The position numbers and the translations under genes were made by a program. A stretch of 32,646 bases of DNA from an uncultured Caulobacteraceae bacterium (lineage in GTDB: Bacteria > Pseudomonadota > Alphaproteobacteria > Caulobacterales > Caulobacteraceae), in contig CAIYVC010000004.1 of the NCBI GenBank assembly GCA_903929535.1, positions 1-32,646 on the forward strand, given 5' to 3'. Positions 1 through 8,579 of this stretch are shown here, one piece after another (within the stretch, counting starts at the first letter, position 1; the number at the start of each line of letters is the position of its first letter). The notes beneath the pieces were generated by a model. The model saw only the letters and a list, made by a program, of their open reading frames with translations. It was not told where the DNA came from and made no database searches.

Positions 1-221
1 GACGTAAGTCCGATTGCCAAATGCCTTGGCGCGGGGGTAGGATTTCTGGCCGAAAACTCGGATGGCGCTCGGGGTTTTGGGGTCCATGGGGCTGGTTCGA
101 TCCAAGGAAATCGAATGGGGCTTTCGCGGCTTTGTGGATCGGTCTTGCCGTCGCCGCACGTCCCTCGAAACAAGCTCACAGTCGGACTGGGCGGCCCGTC
201 TGGAAGGGCAGGAGTAGGCAA

Positions 222-434
222 ATGGCTCGTCGTCCCCCCACCGACACCTCGCCCTGCCAGCGGGAAGTTCGGTCCTATATTCTCGGCATGATGATCGAAC
301 TGGCGGACTTGGCGGAGGGTATCCACGAAGAGGCCCTGGCAGACGGCCTGCGTGGTCTGGCCTGGTTGGACAAGGAACCCCGATCGTTCTCAGGCAATCC
401 CGACGCGCCTGGAGGTGATCGCCCGTCCAGTTGA
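222..434 (+). CDS. small hypothetical protein, 70 aa
   Basis: A short reading frame beginning MARRPPTDTSP and containing an acidic amphipathic stretch (MMIELADLAEGIHEEALADGL, roughly residues 24-44) followed by a polar, Pro/Gly-rich tail. I chose the ATG at 222 because GGAG lies 8 bases upstream; the same frame is open further upstream but has no ribosome site there and reads as low-complexity Arg/Trp/Gly. The gene ends 31 bases before the convergent XRE regulator, with a hairpin between them. I recognise no family. It has no signal peptide or membrane segment, so it is probably a small cytoplasmic protein. That it is a real gene is supported by the ribosome site and the following hairpin only. 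Confidence 0.5.
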   Translation: MARRPPTDTSPCQREVRSYILGMMIELADLAEGIHEEALADGLRGLAWLDKEPRSFSGNPDAPGGDRPSS

Positions 435-438
435 CCTG

Positions 439-465
439 GCCGGCCGACATGGCCGACCGGCTTTG
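439..465 (+). terminator. possible terminator between convergent genes
   Basis: A GC-rich inverted repeat whose outer arms GCCGG/CCGGC pair perfectly. The stem continues with C-G and G-C pairs around one mismatch and is followed by TTT. It lies in the 31-base gap between the small gene at 222-434 and the convergent XRE gene. The T-run is short, so termination strength is uncertain. Confidence 0.4.
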
Positions 466-852
466 TCAGTCTTCCTTGGGCGCCAGCGCGGCCACCAGTT
501 CGACGATCTTGGCGCGCACCTTGGGCGAGGCGATACGACCGAAGCCGGTCACCAGGTCGTCGACCTGAGGATCGTTGAGCCGGGCCCAATTCAGTCCGCC
601 CGGATTGTCTTCCTGGATGCCCTCGAACAGATCGGAGGGGGCCACGCCCAGGGTCTTGGCGATCTGGAACAGCACCGACGCGGAGATGCGGTTGGCGCCT
701 CGTTCGTACTTCTGAATCTGCTGGAAGCTAACGCCGACCTGTTCGCCCAGCGCGGTCTGGGACATCTTGCGCCGCTCGCGCAGCAGCCGGACCCGCGCAC
801 CCACCAGGGCGTCGATCTTGGTGAAATCCTCAGACGTCTTGTCGATAGTCAT
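466..852 (-). CDS. XRE-family helix-turn-helix transcriptional regulator
   Basis: A 128-residue cytoplasmic DNA-binding protein. The N-terminal half (about residues 17-71) is a Cro/C1-type HTH: GARVRLLRERRKMSQTALGE, then a recognition-helix region VSFQQIQKYERG and the SASVLFQIAKTLGV helix. The C-terminal tail (about 85-128) is short and helical and carries no obvious effector domain. This architecture is the common short alphaproteobacterial XRE regulator. The start at 852 has CGAGG a few bases upstream. The gene is divergent from the M28 peptidase across a 295-base gap, so it could control itself and that neighbour, but no operator is evident. Its target and signal are unknown. Confidence 0.9.
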   Translation of the reverse strand: MTIDKTSEDFTKIDALVGARVRLLRERRKMSQTALGEQVGVSFQQIQKYERGANRISASVLFQIAKTLGVAPSDLFEGIQEDNPGGLNWARLNDPQVDDLVTGFGRIASPKVRAKIVELVAALAPKED

Positions 853-1147
853 ACGGCCTCGAAGTGTTCCCTAGACGGAAGAAAACTGGAAGCAACTAAA
901 CCCGTACGCGCCCTGAGCGATAAACGCCGCCCCCGGCTAGGTCGGCTGGATAGGCCACCACGGCCCCGAACTCAAGTCATCTGCCTTGATCTGCTTCAAA
1001 GCCCTATCGGCCAATTCGCCGCAGCCTGGGGAACAAACGCCCCTGCCGAGCCAGAGCCGGGGCTTGCGAGTGACGGTGAGCCTGCGGTCACTGATGAACC
1101 AGGCGTGATGTGGCGCGGAGGGGCCGCTGGCCCTAAAGTCCCCGCCC
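853..1147. other. intergenic region between divergent XRE regulator and M28 peptidase
   Basis: A 295-base divergent gap that should hold the promoters of both flanking genes. I see no convincing sigma-70 hexamer pair. A weak inverted repeat (GTGAC at 1070-1074, GTCAC at 1087-1091) is present but may be chance. Reading frames crossing this stretch have no ribosome site and no recognisable protein. Confidence 0.4.
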
Positions 1148-2842
1148 ATGACATCCAGACCGTTTCTGCGCTCCCTGGCCGTGCTGGCCGTGGCCTCGGC
1201 TTCCGCCGCTCTGACAATGACCACCTGGGCCGCCGCGCCGCTCGGCGTCGACGCCAACCGCCTGTCGCGCCATGTGAAGGTGATATCCGGCGACGACTAC
1301 GAGGGACGTGGCCCCGCCACCCGGGCGGAGAAGAAGACGATCGCCTACATCATCTCGCAGTTCAAAGCCGACGGCCTGAAGCCGGGCGGCGACTTTCTTG
1401 TTCCTGGGGGTAAAGACGGCAAGCGGGGCTGGACCCAGGCGGTGCCGCTGGGCCGGTTCGAGATCAAGGGGCCGATCAAGGCGGCCTTCACCTCGGCGGG
1501 GCAGGTGCAGCCGGTCACCCAGGGCAATGAGGTGTCCCTGCGCGCGGCCCAGACCAACGTCGACCGGGTCTCGATCAAGGACGCGCCCGTGGTGTTCGCC
1601 GGGTACGGCGTCACCGCGCCGGAGCGTAACTGGGACGACTTCAAGGGCATGGACCTGCACGGCAAGGTCGTCCTGGTCCTGGTCAACGACCCCGATTTCG
1701 AGACCGGCAAAGGCGACTTCGGCGGCAAGGCCATGACCTACTACGGCCGCTGGACCTACAAGTACGAGGAGGCCGCGCGCCGGGGCGCGGCGGGTCTGCT
1801 GGTTATCCACGAGACGGCGCCGGCGGCCTATGGCTGGGCCACGGTCAAGAATTCCAACACCAACGCCCAGTTCGACATCGTCCGCGCCAAGCCGTCCGAC
1901 GCCCACCCCCTGCTGGAGGGCTGGATCCAACGCGACGAGACGGTGGCCCTGTTCAACAAGGCGGGCCTGGATTTCGAGGCCCTGAAGAAGAAGGCCCAGA
2001 GCCGCGACTTCCAGCCGGTGGTGCTTAAGGGGACGAGCTTCTCCACCGACTTCGCCGTCGATCACGCGGTGATCACCTCTTACAATGTGTTGGGTCTGCT
2101 GCCCGGGACCAAACATCCGGACGAGACCGTCATCTACACGGCCCACTGGGACCATCTGGGCATCGGCGAGCCGGACGCGCACGGCGACCGCATCTACAAC
2201 GGCGCGGTGGACAACGGCACGGGCGTCGCCGCTCTGCTGGAGTTGGGCCGAGTGTTCGGCAAGACCCCGCGCACGGACCGCTCCGAAGTGTTCCTGGCGG
2301 TGACGGCGGAGGAAAAGGGCCTCCTGGGCTCGGCCTATTACGCGGCCCATCCCGTCTATCCTCTGGCGACGACGGTGGCGGACCTGAACATGGACGCGCT
2401 GGACGTCTACGGCCGCACCCGCAACATGAGCACCTCCGGCAGCGGACAGACCGACCTGCAGGACACCCTGACCCGTTATCTTAAGGCGGAGGGCCGCTAC
2501 TATTCGCCGGATGAGGAGCCGGAGGCGGGTCACTTCTACCGCTCGGACCACTTCTCCTTTGCCAAGGTCGGGGCGCCCGCCATTTCGATCGGCTCGGGCG
2601 GCGACCTGATCAAGGGCGGCCCGGGGGCGGGCAAGGCGGCCAAGGCGGCCTATGTGAAGGACAGATACCACCAGCCGGCGGACGAATGGTCGGCGGATTG
2701 GGACCTGTCGGGCCAAGTGCAGGACCTCAATCTGCTCTATCGGATGGGCCGCGACCTGGCCAATTCGCGCACCTGGCCGGCCTGGAAGCCCAACTCAGAG
2801 TTCAAGACCATCCGTGACCGCACGGCATCCCTGAGAAAGTAA
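1148..2842 (+). CDS. exported M28-family zinc metallopeptidase
   Basis: A 564-residue protein with an N-terminal signal peptide (FLRSLAVLAVASASAALTMTTWAAA). A protease-associated-like insert region spans about residues 100-290, and an M28 catalytic domain about 300-540. The dinuclear zinc set is visible: H333 and D335 in TAHWDHLG, D355 in GAVDNGTG, E388/E389 in TAEEKGLLGS, an Asp in the ADLNMDALD segment, and H468 in RSDHFSF. This pattern fits aminopeptidases and carboxypeptidases of family M28 acting in the periplasm or outside the cell, releasing amino acids from peptides. No strong ribosome site precedes the ATG, but the signal peptide begins there. It stands alone, about 100 bases ahead of another exported hydrolase. 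The exact substrate cannot be predicted. Confidence 0.93.
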   Translation: MTSRPFLRSLAVLAVASASAALTMTTWAAAPLGVDANRLSRHVKVISGDDYEGRGPATRAEKKTIAYIISQFKADGLKPGGDFLVPGGKDGKRGWTQAVPLGRFEIKGPIKAAFTSAGQVQPVTQGNEVSLRAAQTNVDRVSIKDAPVVFAGYGVTAPERNWDDFKGMDLHGKVVLVLVNDPDFETGKGDFGGKAMTYYGRWTYKYEEAARRGAAGLLVIHETAPAAYGWATVKNSNTNAQFDIVRAKPSDAHPLLEGWIQRDETVALFNKAGLDFEALKKKAQSRDFQPVVLKGTSFSTDFAVDHAVITSYNVLGLLPGTKHPDETVIYTAHWDHLGIGEPDAHGDRIYNGAVDNGTGVAALLELGRVFGKTPRTDRSEVFLAVTAEEKGLLGSAYYAAHPVYPLATTVADLNMDALDVYGRTRNMSTSGSGQTDLQDTLTRYLKAEGRYYSPDEEPEAGHFYRSDHFSFAKVGAPAISIGSGGDLIKGGPGAGKAAKAAYVKDRYHQPADEWSADWDLSGQVQDLNLLYRMGRDLANSRTWPAWKPNSEFKTIRDRTASLRK

Positions 2843-2950
2843 GGTCTTCCGCGCCGATAATCTTATTGTGCCCCGCCTCTATTTTTGCGATTTCAGTCAG
2901 CAGCAAGGCTGGCCCGGGAGAGGCTGGCTAACATGGGCGGAGATACTTCA

Positions 2951-4522
2951 ATGCGTGGTTCGGTAAAGATCGCAGTGGCGCTTGCCCTGCTGGCGGGTAC
3001 GGCTGTCGGCGGCGCCGCCCTGGCGCAGAAGAAGGCGCCCGCGAAGGTCGCGCCGCTGCCCAAGGGCCAGATCCTGGTGGGCATGCCGGACGCCTTCACC
3101 CCCTCGATCACCGACTTCTACTATCCCTTCGGCGCGACCGACCACACCCTGATCCCCTTTGATCTGGCGGCCAACGGCTACACCGAAACCGAGACCATCC
3201 TGACCGGTAAGGCCAACGTCTATGACTGGGGTCCGGACGGCAAGATCGTGGTCAAGACGCCGGACGTGCCCTACGGCACCCGCATCCTGCTGCGCATGCC
3301 CAAGGACAAGTCCAAGTTCTCCGGCGTGGTCGTGGTCGAAGTGCCCAACGAGGCGCGCGGCTGGGATTGGGACATGATGTGGGGCTACCTGAAGGAAGCC
3401 ATCATGCGTCGGGGCGACGCCTACATGGACATCACCCTGCCCAAGTCGACCCTCGGCCTGAAGAAGTTCGACTCCAACCGCTACTCCGACCTGAACGCCA
3501 AGCCGCTGACGGCTCTGGCCTGCCAGACCAAGGAGAACGGCGACGTCATCGAGGAAGGTCTGCGCTTCGACTTCATCGCCCAGGCCGGCGCCCTGCTGAA
3601 GAGCAACGATCCCAAGAGCCCGATGGCCGGTTACAACGTCAAACGCCTGTTCATGACCGGCCAGGCCGGCGGCGGTTCGGACCTCAGCACCTACGCCATC
3701 GCCATGCAGAAGACGGTCCGCATGCCCGGCGACAAGCCGATCTATGACGGCTACCTGTTCAAGAACCTCGGCGGCCTGGGCCGCATCAATCACTGCGCGC
3801 CCACGCCCGCGGCGGACGATGCGCGCAGCAAGATGGGCAACTGGGGCGTGCCGGTGGTGGCTGTCGTCGCCCAGGCCGACTGGGCCTCGACCTCGCGCCT
3901 GCGCCGCGCCGACAGCGACACCAAGGACGATCCGTTCCGCGACTACGAGATCGCCGGCTCCGGCCACCTGGACCGCTACGCCTACGGCATCTTCCCCTCG
4001 CTCGACGATCAGAAGAAGGGCGGCAATCAGCAGGGCACGGTGCAGTGGCCCTTCACCGCCCGCTGCACGCCCGAGCAGCAGCTGAGCACCAACCCGCTCT
4101 ACAAGTACTCCTTCGACGCGGCGCTCGAGAATCTCGCCAACTGGTCGCTGAACGGCGTCGCCCCGCCGCGCGTGGCCCCCATGCCGACGACTGCCGACGG
4201 CAAGGACGTTGTGGTGGACAAGTACGGCATCGCCGCCGGCGGCGTGCGCAGCCCCTGGTCGGATGCGCCGAACATGGTCTCAGTCCTGCACGGCAAGGGT
4301 CCGGGCAACTGCCCCGAGCTGAGCTACGACGTGGACTTCAGCTGGCCCTATCTGGTGAGCCTATACGGCACGCCGGAAGCGCGTCAGGCCAAGGCCCTGG
4401 CCTCGGTGGACGCCATGGTCGCCAACAAAACCCTGACCGCGTTCGACGCCGACCTGGTCCGCGCCGACATCAAGGCCGGCCCCAAGGCTCCGGCGCTGGG
4501 CCCGCTTCCCGAAAAGTACTGA
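2951..4522 (+). CDS. exported alpha/beta-hydrolase-domain protein (Abhydrolase_10-like)
   Basis: A 523-residue protein with a signal peptide (MRGSVKIAVALALLAGTAVGG, cleavage near AALAQ). I chose the ATG at 2951 because GGAG lies 8 bases upstream and the signal peptide begins there; upstream TTG and ATG codons in frame lack these. The body resembles the large alpha/beta-hydrolase-domain family of uncharacterised exported proteins: VVVVEVPNEARGWDWDMMWG near residues 130-150, then a region with the GxxxxGG turn (FMTGQAGGGSDLSTYA, about 233-248). In related proteins this turn normally carries the nucleophile Ser in a GQSQS-type elbow. Here the matching position appears to be A239, so it may be inactive or use another residue. 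The family assignment is moderately sure; the reaction is unknown. Confidence 0.75.
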   Translation: MRGSVKIAVALALLAGTAVGGAALAQKKAPAKVAPLPKGQILVGMPDAFTPSITDFYYPFGATDHTLIPFDLAANGYTETETILTGKANVYDWGPDGKIVVKTPDVPYGTRILLRMPKDKSKFSGVVVVEVPNEARGWDWDMMWGYLKEAIMRRGDAYMDITLPKSTLGLKKFDSNRYSDLNAKPLTALACQTKENGDVIEEGLRFDFIAQAGALLKSNDPKSPMAGYNVKRLFMTGQAGGGSDLSTYAIAMQKTVRMPGDKPIYDGYLFKNLGGLGRINHCAPTPAADDARSKMGNWGVPVVAVVAQADWASTSRLRRADSDTKDDPFRDYEIAGSGHLDRYAYGIFPSLDDQKKGGNQQGTVQWPFTARCTPEQQLSTNPLYKYSFDAALENLANWSLNGVAPPRVAPMPTTADGKDVVVDKYGIAAGGVRSPWSDAPNMVSVLHGKGPGNCPELSYDVDFSWPYLVSLYGTPEARQAKALASVDAMVANKTLTAFDADLVRADIKAGPKAPALGPLPEKY

Positions 4523-4545
4523 TCACTCTGATCTCAGTCTGATCC

Positions 4546-4595
4546 GCGCCCGGTTGTGGCCCCTCCCGGGGGTCATGGCCGGGCGCCGCCTTTCG
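4546..4595 (+). terminator. nested GC-rich hairpin, probable terminator
   Basis: A perfect 8-bp outer stem GCGCCCGG/CCGGGCGC encloses a second stem (TGGCCCC with GGGGTCA, one G-T wobble), followed by CGCCTTT. It sits 24 bases after the stop of the alpha/beta-hydrolase gene and ahead of the acyltransferase operon, where a transcript end is expected. The T-run is short. Confidence 0.6.
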
Positions 4596-4619
4596 GGCAA
4601 ATCACGCTAGGCAGGCGAC

Positions 4620-6014
4620 GTGGTCTTTTCCTCACCGACCTTCCTGTTCGTGTTTCTGCCGCTGACCCTGACGCTGTATTTTGCTGTGCGCGGCATGGCG
4701 GCGAAGAACGCGGTGCTGCTGGTCCTGTCCCTGGTCTTCTACGCCTGGGGCGAGCCGGTGATGATCGCGGTGATGCTGGGCTCGATCGGCTTCAACTACG
4801 CCGCCGCCCGCGTCATTGACGGAGGAGAGGGTAGGGCACGGGGCGCGGCCCTGGCCGTGGGCGTGGGCGTCAATCTGACCCTGCTGATTGTCTTCAAATA
4901 CGCCAACTTCCTATCCGCCAACCTGGCCTTTCTGGGCATGAAGCGGACCGAGATCGCCCTGCCGCTGGGTATCTCCTTCTTCACCTTCCACGCCCTGTCT
5001 TACCTGATCGACGTCTACCGGCGCCGTTTCGCGGCCAATCGGTCGCTGCGCGAGGTGGCGCTCTACATCGCCTTCTTCCCCCAGCTGATCGCCGGCCCCA
5101 TCGTCCGCTACAAGACCATCGCGCGGCGCCTGCGCCTGCGCCGACATAGCTGGGGCCGAGCCTCGGCGGGGCTGCGCATGCTCGTGATCGGTCTGGCGAT
5201 GAAGGTGCTGATCGCCGACGCCCTCGCGCCTCTGGCGGAAGCGGTGTTCGACCACGGTCAGGCGCCGAGCCTCCTCGCCGCCTGGACCGGCGCCATGGCC
5301 TATACGCTGCAGATCTATTTCGATTTCGCCGGCTATTCCAACATGGCCATCGGCCTGGGGTTGGTGTTCGGCTTCTCCCTGCCGCGCAACTTCAACCTGC
5401 CGTACCGCTCACGCTCGATCACCGAGTTCTGGCGGCGCTGGCACATGACCCTGTCGGCCTGGTTCCGCGACTACCTCTACGTCCCGCTGGGCGGCAACCG
5501 GGGCTCGCCGCTCAAGACCTACCGCAACCTGATCCTGGTCTTCCTGCTCTGTGGGCTGTGGCACGGGGCCAACTGGACCTTCCTGCTGTGGGGCGTCTGG
5601 CACGGCGCCTTCCTGGTCATCGAGCGGGCGGGGCTGGGACGCAGGCTGAAGGCGGCGCCGGGTCTGATCGGCTGGATCTACGCCTTCGGTGTGGTGGTGT
5701 TCGGATGGGTGCTGTTCCGTGCCCAGACGCTCGACGCGGCGGTTCAAGTCTGGCGCGGGATGATCGGGCTGAACGGCGGCGGGGGCCTGGGGCCGGAGCT
5801 GGCCAAGGTCGCCGCCCCCGGGCAGGCGGTGCTGGCTCTGATCGCCCTGGCTTTGGCGCTGCTGGGTCTGCGCCGCCAGAGGATGCTGCGCCTGCCGGCC
5901 TGGCCGAGGCTCTACGGCTTGGTGGATTCCGGCGCGGTGGCGCTGTTGCTTCTGCTTTGCATCCTGGCGGTGGCCGGCGGCGGCTACAGCCCCTTCCTCT
6001 ACTACCGGTTCTAG
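4620..6014 (+). CDS. MBOAT-family O-acyltransferase (AlgI-like)
   Basis: A 464-residue polytopic inner-membrane protein that begins at GTG with the characteristic AlgI-like start VFSSPTFLFVFLPLTLTLYF. The MBOAT hallmarks are present: FWRRWHMTLSAWFRDYLYVP at about 270 and the catalytic-His segment CGLWHGANWTFLLWG, with the conserved His at 315. AlgI-type proteins carry acetyl groups across the inner membrane for O-acetylation of exported polysaccharide. Only one base separates its stop from the next gene, an AlgJ/AlgX-like protein, so the two form an operon and presumably one machine. The polymer that is modified cannot be told, since no alginate or cellulose genes lie nearby. Confidence 0.93.
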   Translation: MVFSSPTFLFVFLPLTLTLYFAVRGMAAKNAVLLVLSLVFYAWGEPVMIAVMLGSIGFNYAAARVIDGGEGRARGAALAVGVGVNLTLLIVFKYANFLSANLAFLGMKRTEIALPLGISFFTFHALSYLIDVYRRRFAANRSLREVALYIAFFPQLIAGPIVRYKTIARRLRLRRHSWGRASAGLRMLVIGLAMKVLIADALAPLAEAVFDHGQAPSLLAAWTGAMAYTLQIYFDFAGYSNMAIGLGLVFGFSLPRNFNLPYRSRSITEFWRRWHMTLSAWFRDYLYVPLGGNRGSPLKTYRNLILVFLLCGLWHGANWTFLLWGVWHGAFLVIERAGLGRRLKAAPGLIGWIYAFGVVVFGWVLFRAQTLDAAVQVWRGMIGLNGGGGLGPELAKVAAPGQAVLALIALALALLGLRRQRMLRLPAWPRLYGLVDSGAVALLLLLCILAVAGGGYSPFLYYRF

Positions 6015-6015
6015 G

Positions 6016-7113
6016 ATGAGCCTCGCCCGTCCCCTCATGCCGCGCGCAAGGCGCTTCCTGGCGGTCCTGATCGTGCTGATCCTGGCTGCGCCCTCGCTAG
6101 GCATGTTCGTAGCCCGCTATCAGGACCGGTCTGTGATGGAGCGCCGGGTGCTGACGCCTGTCCCGCGCGCGCCGCATGGCGCTGCCGGCTGGATCGCCTA
6201 TCCGGCGGCGCTCGACGCCTTCATCCGCGACCACTTCGCTGGGCGCGAGAAGCTGATCTTCGCCGACTTGTTGATCAGCGCCCGCGCCAAGCTGAAACCT
6301 GCTGCGGCGGCCAACACCAATGTCCTGCAAGGGGCGGGCGACTGGCTGTTGCTGCGTCCGGGTCTACTGGGCGCCACCGGGGGCGAGCTCGATCCCAAGG
6401 CCGCCGACCGCTACGGCGCTTTCGCCTGCGCCCTGTCGTCGGACATGAAGGCCAGAGGCGTCCGCTTCCTGTTCGCCCCTGGTCCCGGACCCGCGGAGAT
6501 CTATCCCGAGGCCCTGGCAGACTGGGTTCCACGCGGTCCCGTGACCCAGAGCGATCTGGTGCTGAAGGCAGTGCACGGCTGCGGTGCGCCGGTGCTGGAC
6601 CTGCGCCCGGCCATGCTGGCGGCTAAAGGTCAGGGCGGGCTCTACCAGCATCACGACAGCCACTGGACCAACATCGGGGCCCTGGTCGCTTTCAATGGCG
6701 TGGCCCAGGCTCTGGGTCAGCCTTGGAGCATCGACCCTGCCGCGATGGACTGGCGTCCGACGAAGGCGACCGAGTCCGATCTGGTGCGCCTGTCAGGCTT
6801 GGTCAATCTGCCGGACGAGATGCTGCCCGAGCCGCCCGAGGGTCCGGACGGACGGCCTGCGGGCGAGGTCGAAGGATTGGACCACGGCATCTATCCGCCC
6901 GCCTTTCTGACGTCCGCTGCTTCAGGATCCACGGTGCTGATCGTCGGCGACAGCTACACCTCGGACTTCATGCCCCAGTATTTCCGCAGGGCGGGGGTGA
7001 GGCTGGCCTGGATCCACCAGGCGGACTGCCGTTTCGATCGGCGCATCTTCGACCGCGTGCGGCCCGACATCGTGGTGCTCATGCCCGCCAGCCGCCAGGC
7101 CGCCTGTCACTGA
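6016..7113 (+). CDS. AlgJ/AlgX-like SGNH acetyltransferase partner
   Basis: A 365-residue protein with an N-terminal membrane anchor or signal (FLAVLIVLILAAPSLGMFVA) and a periplasmic SGNH-like domain. The family motif D-x-H-W is present as HHDSHW (D214, H216), and the nucleophile motif as GDSYTSDF (S313). These are the residues that perform O-acetyl transfer in AlgJ/AlgX relatives. The gene starts one base after the stop of the MBOAT gene, so the pair is translationally linked: the MBOAT protein would deliver the acetyl group across the membrane and this protein would place it on the polysaccharide. A 100-base gap with a hairpin separates it from the next gene. Confidence 0.88.
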   Translation: MSLARPLMPRARRFLAVLIVLILAAPSLGMFVARYQDRSVMERRVLTPVPRAPHGAAGWIAYPAALDAFIRDHFAGREKLIFADLLISARAKLKPAAAANTNVLQGAGDWLLLRPGLLGATGGELDPKAADRYGAFACALSSDMKARGVRFLFAPGPGPAEIYPEALADWVPRGPVTQSDLVLKAVHGCGAPVLDLRPAMLAAKGQGGLYQHHDSHWTNIGALVAFNGVAQALGQPWSIDPAAMDWRPTKATESDLVRLSGLVNLPDEMLPEPPEGPDGRPAGEVEGLDHGIYPPAFLTSAASGSTVLIVGDSYTSDFMPQYFRRAGVRLAWIHQADCRFDRRIFDRVRPDIVVLMPASRQAACH

Positions 7114-7175
7114 GGCGGGCGTCCGCAGACTCGCCAGTCGACAACGATTTCCCGCCGGATATAGTCCGCTCGCCA

Positions 7176-7195
7176 GGAGTTGTCCGGTCAACTCC
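7176..7195 (+). promoter_or_regulatory. leader hairpin or operator upstream of the quinoprotein gene
   Basis: A perfect 7-bp inverted repeat, GGAGTTG and CAACTCC, around a 6-base loop (TCCGGT). It lies 18 bases before the ATG at 7214 and directly ahead of the ribosome site GGAGGAA. Read as RNA, the upstream arm carries a GGAG that resembles a ribosome site; read as DNA, it could be an operator. Its role is inference. Confidence 0.4.
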
Positions 7196-7213
7196 AGCGG
7201 AGGAAACACAACA

Positions 7214-8569
7214 ATGAAGCCCCACGTCCTGTTCGCGGTCGTTGCCGCCGCCGCGCCGCTCGGCGCCTCCATCGCTCCCGTTTCCGCCGCCGAAGCCGTC
7301 CTGACCGGTCCGGCCGCCTATGGCGACTACACCAGCGACGCGCCGGGTGTGCGCCGCCACCTGGCCGCCGACACCATTCCGGCGCCGTTCGCCTCGTCGT
7401 CGTCCCGCAACAATCCCAAGGTGGTCAAGCGGCCCGAAGGCGCCTCGCCCAAGACCCTGCCGGGCTTCAGCGCCACGGTGTTCGCCAGCGGTCTGCTGGG
7501 TCCGCGCCACATGAGCCTGGCGCCCAACGGCGACATCTTCATCGCCGAGAGCAACGGCGGCAAGATCAGCGTGATGCGGCCCAAAGCCGGCAATACCGCC
7601 GCCGACATCACCACCTTCGCCGACGGCTTCAACCAGCCCTTCGGCATCGCCTTCTACCCGGCGAAGGATCCCAAGTGGGTCTACATCTCCAACACCGACT
7701 CCGTGGTCCGCTATCCCTACAAGGCCGGCGACACCAAGGCTTCCGGCCCGGCCCAGGTGGTGATCGCCAAGATCCCCGGCGGCGGCGGTCACTGGACCCG
7801 CGACCTGGCCTTCTCGCCGGATGGCTCCAAGCTGTTCGTGGCGGTGGGTTCCGGCTCCAACGTGGCCGAGGACATGCCCAAGAAGAACCCGGACGAGATC
7901 AAGAAGTGGGAAGCCGAATATATGCGCGGCGCCGGCTGGGCGGGGGAAACCTATCGCGCGGTGGTGCTGAGCGCCGATCCCGACGGCAAGAATATGAAGA
8001 TCTACGCCGACGGCATCCGCAACTGCTCGGGCCTGTCGGTCAATCCGCGCAACGGCGACCTGTGGTGCACCACCAACGAGCGCGACCTGCTCGGCGACAA
8101 TCTGGTGCCCGACTACTCCACGCGGGTTAAGGCCGGTCAGTTCTACGGCTGGCCCTGGTACTACCTCGGCTCGCACGAGGATCCCCGCCACGCGGGCGAG
8201 CGTCCGGACCTGGCCGGCAAGGTGTCGGTGCCCGACGTCCTCTATCAGTCGCACTCCGCGCCCCTGCAGATGTCCTTCTACAACGCGGCCGGCGCCGGGG
8301 CCTTCCCCAAGGATTATGACGGCGAGGCCTTCGTGGCCCTGCACGGTTCGTGGAACCGCTCCAAGCGCACCGGCTATAAGGTGGTGCGGGTGCACCTGAA
8401 GAACGGCGCGCCGACCGGCGAGTACGAGGACTTCATGACCGGCTTCGTCAACTCCGACGCGGACGTCTGGGGCCGCCCGGTGGGGCTGGCCGAAATGGCC
8501 GACGGCTCTATGCTGGTGAGCGACGACGCCGGCAACGTCGTCTGGCGCGTGACCTACAAATCCAAGTAA
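7214..8569 (+). CDS. exported sorbosone/glucose dehydrogenase-family PQQ-type quinoprotein
   Basis: A 451-residue protein with a clear signal peptide (cleavage near PVSAAEA) and a GSDH-type beta-propeller body. Recognisable segments are FASGLLGPRHMSLAPNGDIF (blade 1), PFGIAFYPAKDPKWVYISNT, a GGGGHWTRDLAFSPDGSKLF blade, and the GLSVNPRNGDLWCTTNERD/FYGWPWYYLG region typical of L-sorbosone dehydrogenase relatives. Members oxidise sugars or aldehydes in the periplasm using PQQ and pass electrons to a cytochrome. The gene immediately downstream encodes a c-type cytochrome, which fits as electron acceptor. GGAGGAA gives a strong ribosome site. No PQQ synthesis genes are in the window. The actual substrate is unknown, and binding of PQQ is inferred from the family. 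Confidence 0.88.
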   Translation: MKPHVLFAVVAAAAPLGASIAPVSAAEAVLTGPAAYGDYTSDAPGVRRHLAADTIPAPFASSSSRNNPKVVKRPEGASPKTLPGFSATVFASGLLGPRHMSLAPNGDIFIAESNGGKISVMRPKAGNTAADITTFADGFNQPFGIAFYPAKDPKWVYISNTDSVVRYPYKAGDTKASGPAQVVIAKIPGGGGHWTRDLAFSPDGSKLFVAVGSGSNVAEDMPKKNPDEIKKWEAEYMRGAGWAGETYRAVVLSADPDGKNMKIYADGIRNCSGLSVNPRNGDLWCTTNERDLLGDNLVPDYSTRVKAGQFYGWPWYYLGSHEDPRHAGERPDLAGKVSVPDVLYQSHSAPLQMSFYNAAGAGAFPKDYDGEAFVALHGSWNRSKRTGYKVVRVHLKNGAPTGEYEDFMTGFVNSDADVWGRPVGLAEMADGSMLVSDDAGNVVWRVTYKSK

Positions 8570-8579
8570 GCGAGGCTCT

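Noticed and set aside
88-112. tRNA T-loop-like sequence GGTTCGATCC
   Set aside because: The flanking bases do not form a 5-bp T stem, and no acceptor or anticodon arm can be drawn around it.
352-1413. Long plus-strand frame crossing the XRE gene and the divergent gap
   Set aside because: It is the antisense shadow of the XRE gene in high-GC DNA. It has no ribosome site and reads as Arg/Gly/Pro-rich sequence, and it runs into the M28 signal peptide.
1133-2716. 527-codon minus-strand frame opposite the M28 peptidase
   Set aside because: Low-complexity Arg/Val/Asp/Gly composition typical of the antisense frame of a GC-rich gene. The plus-strand peptidase has all its motifs.
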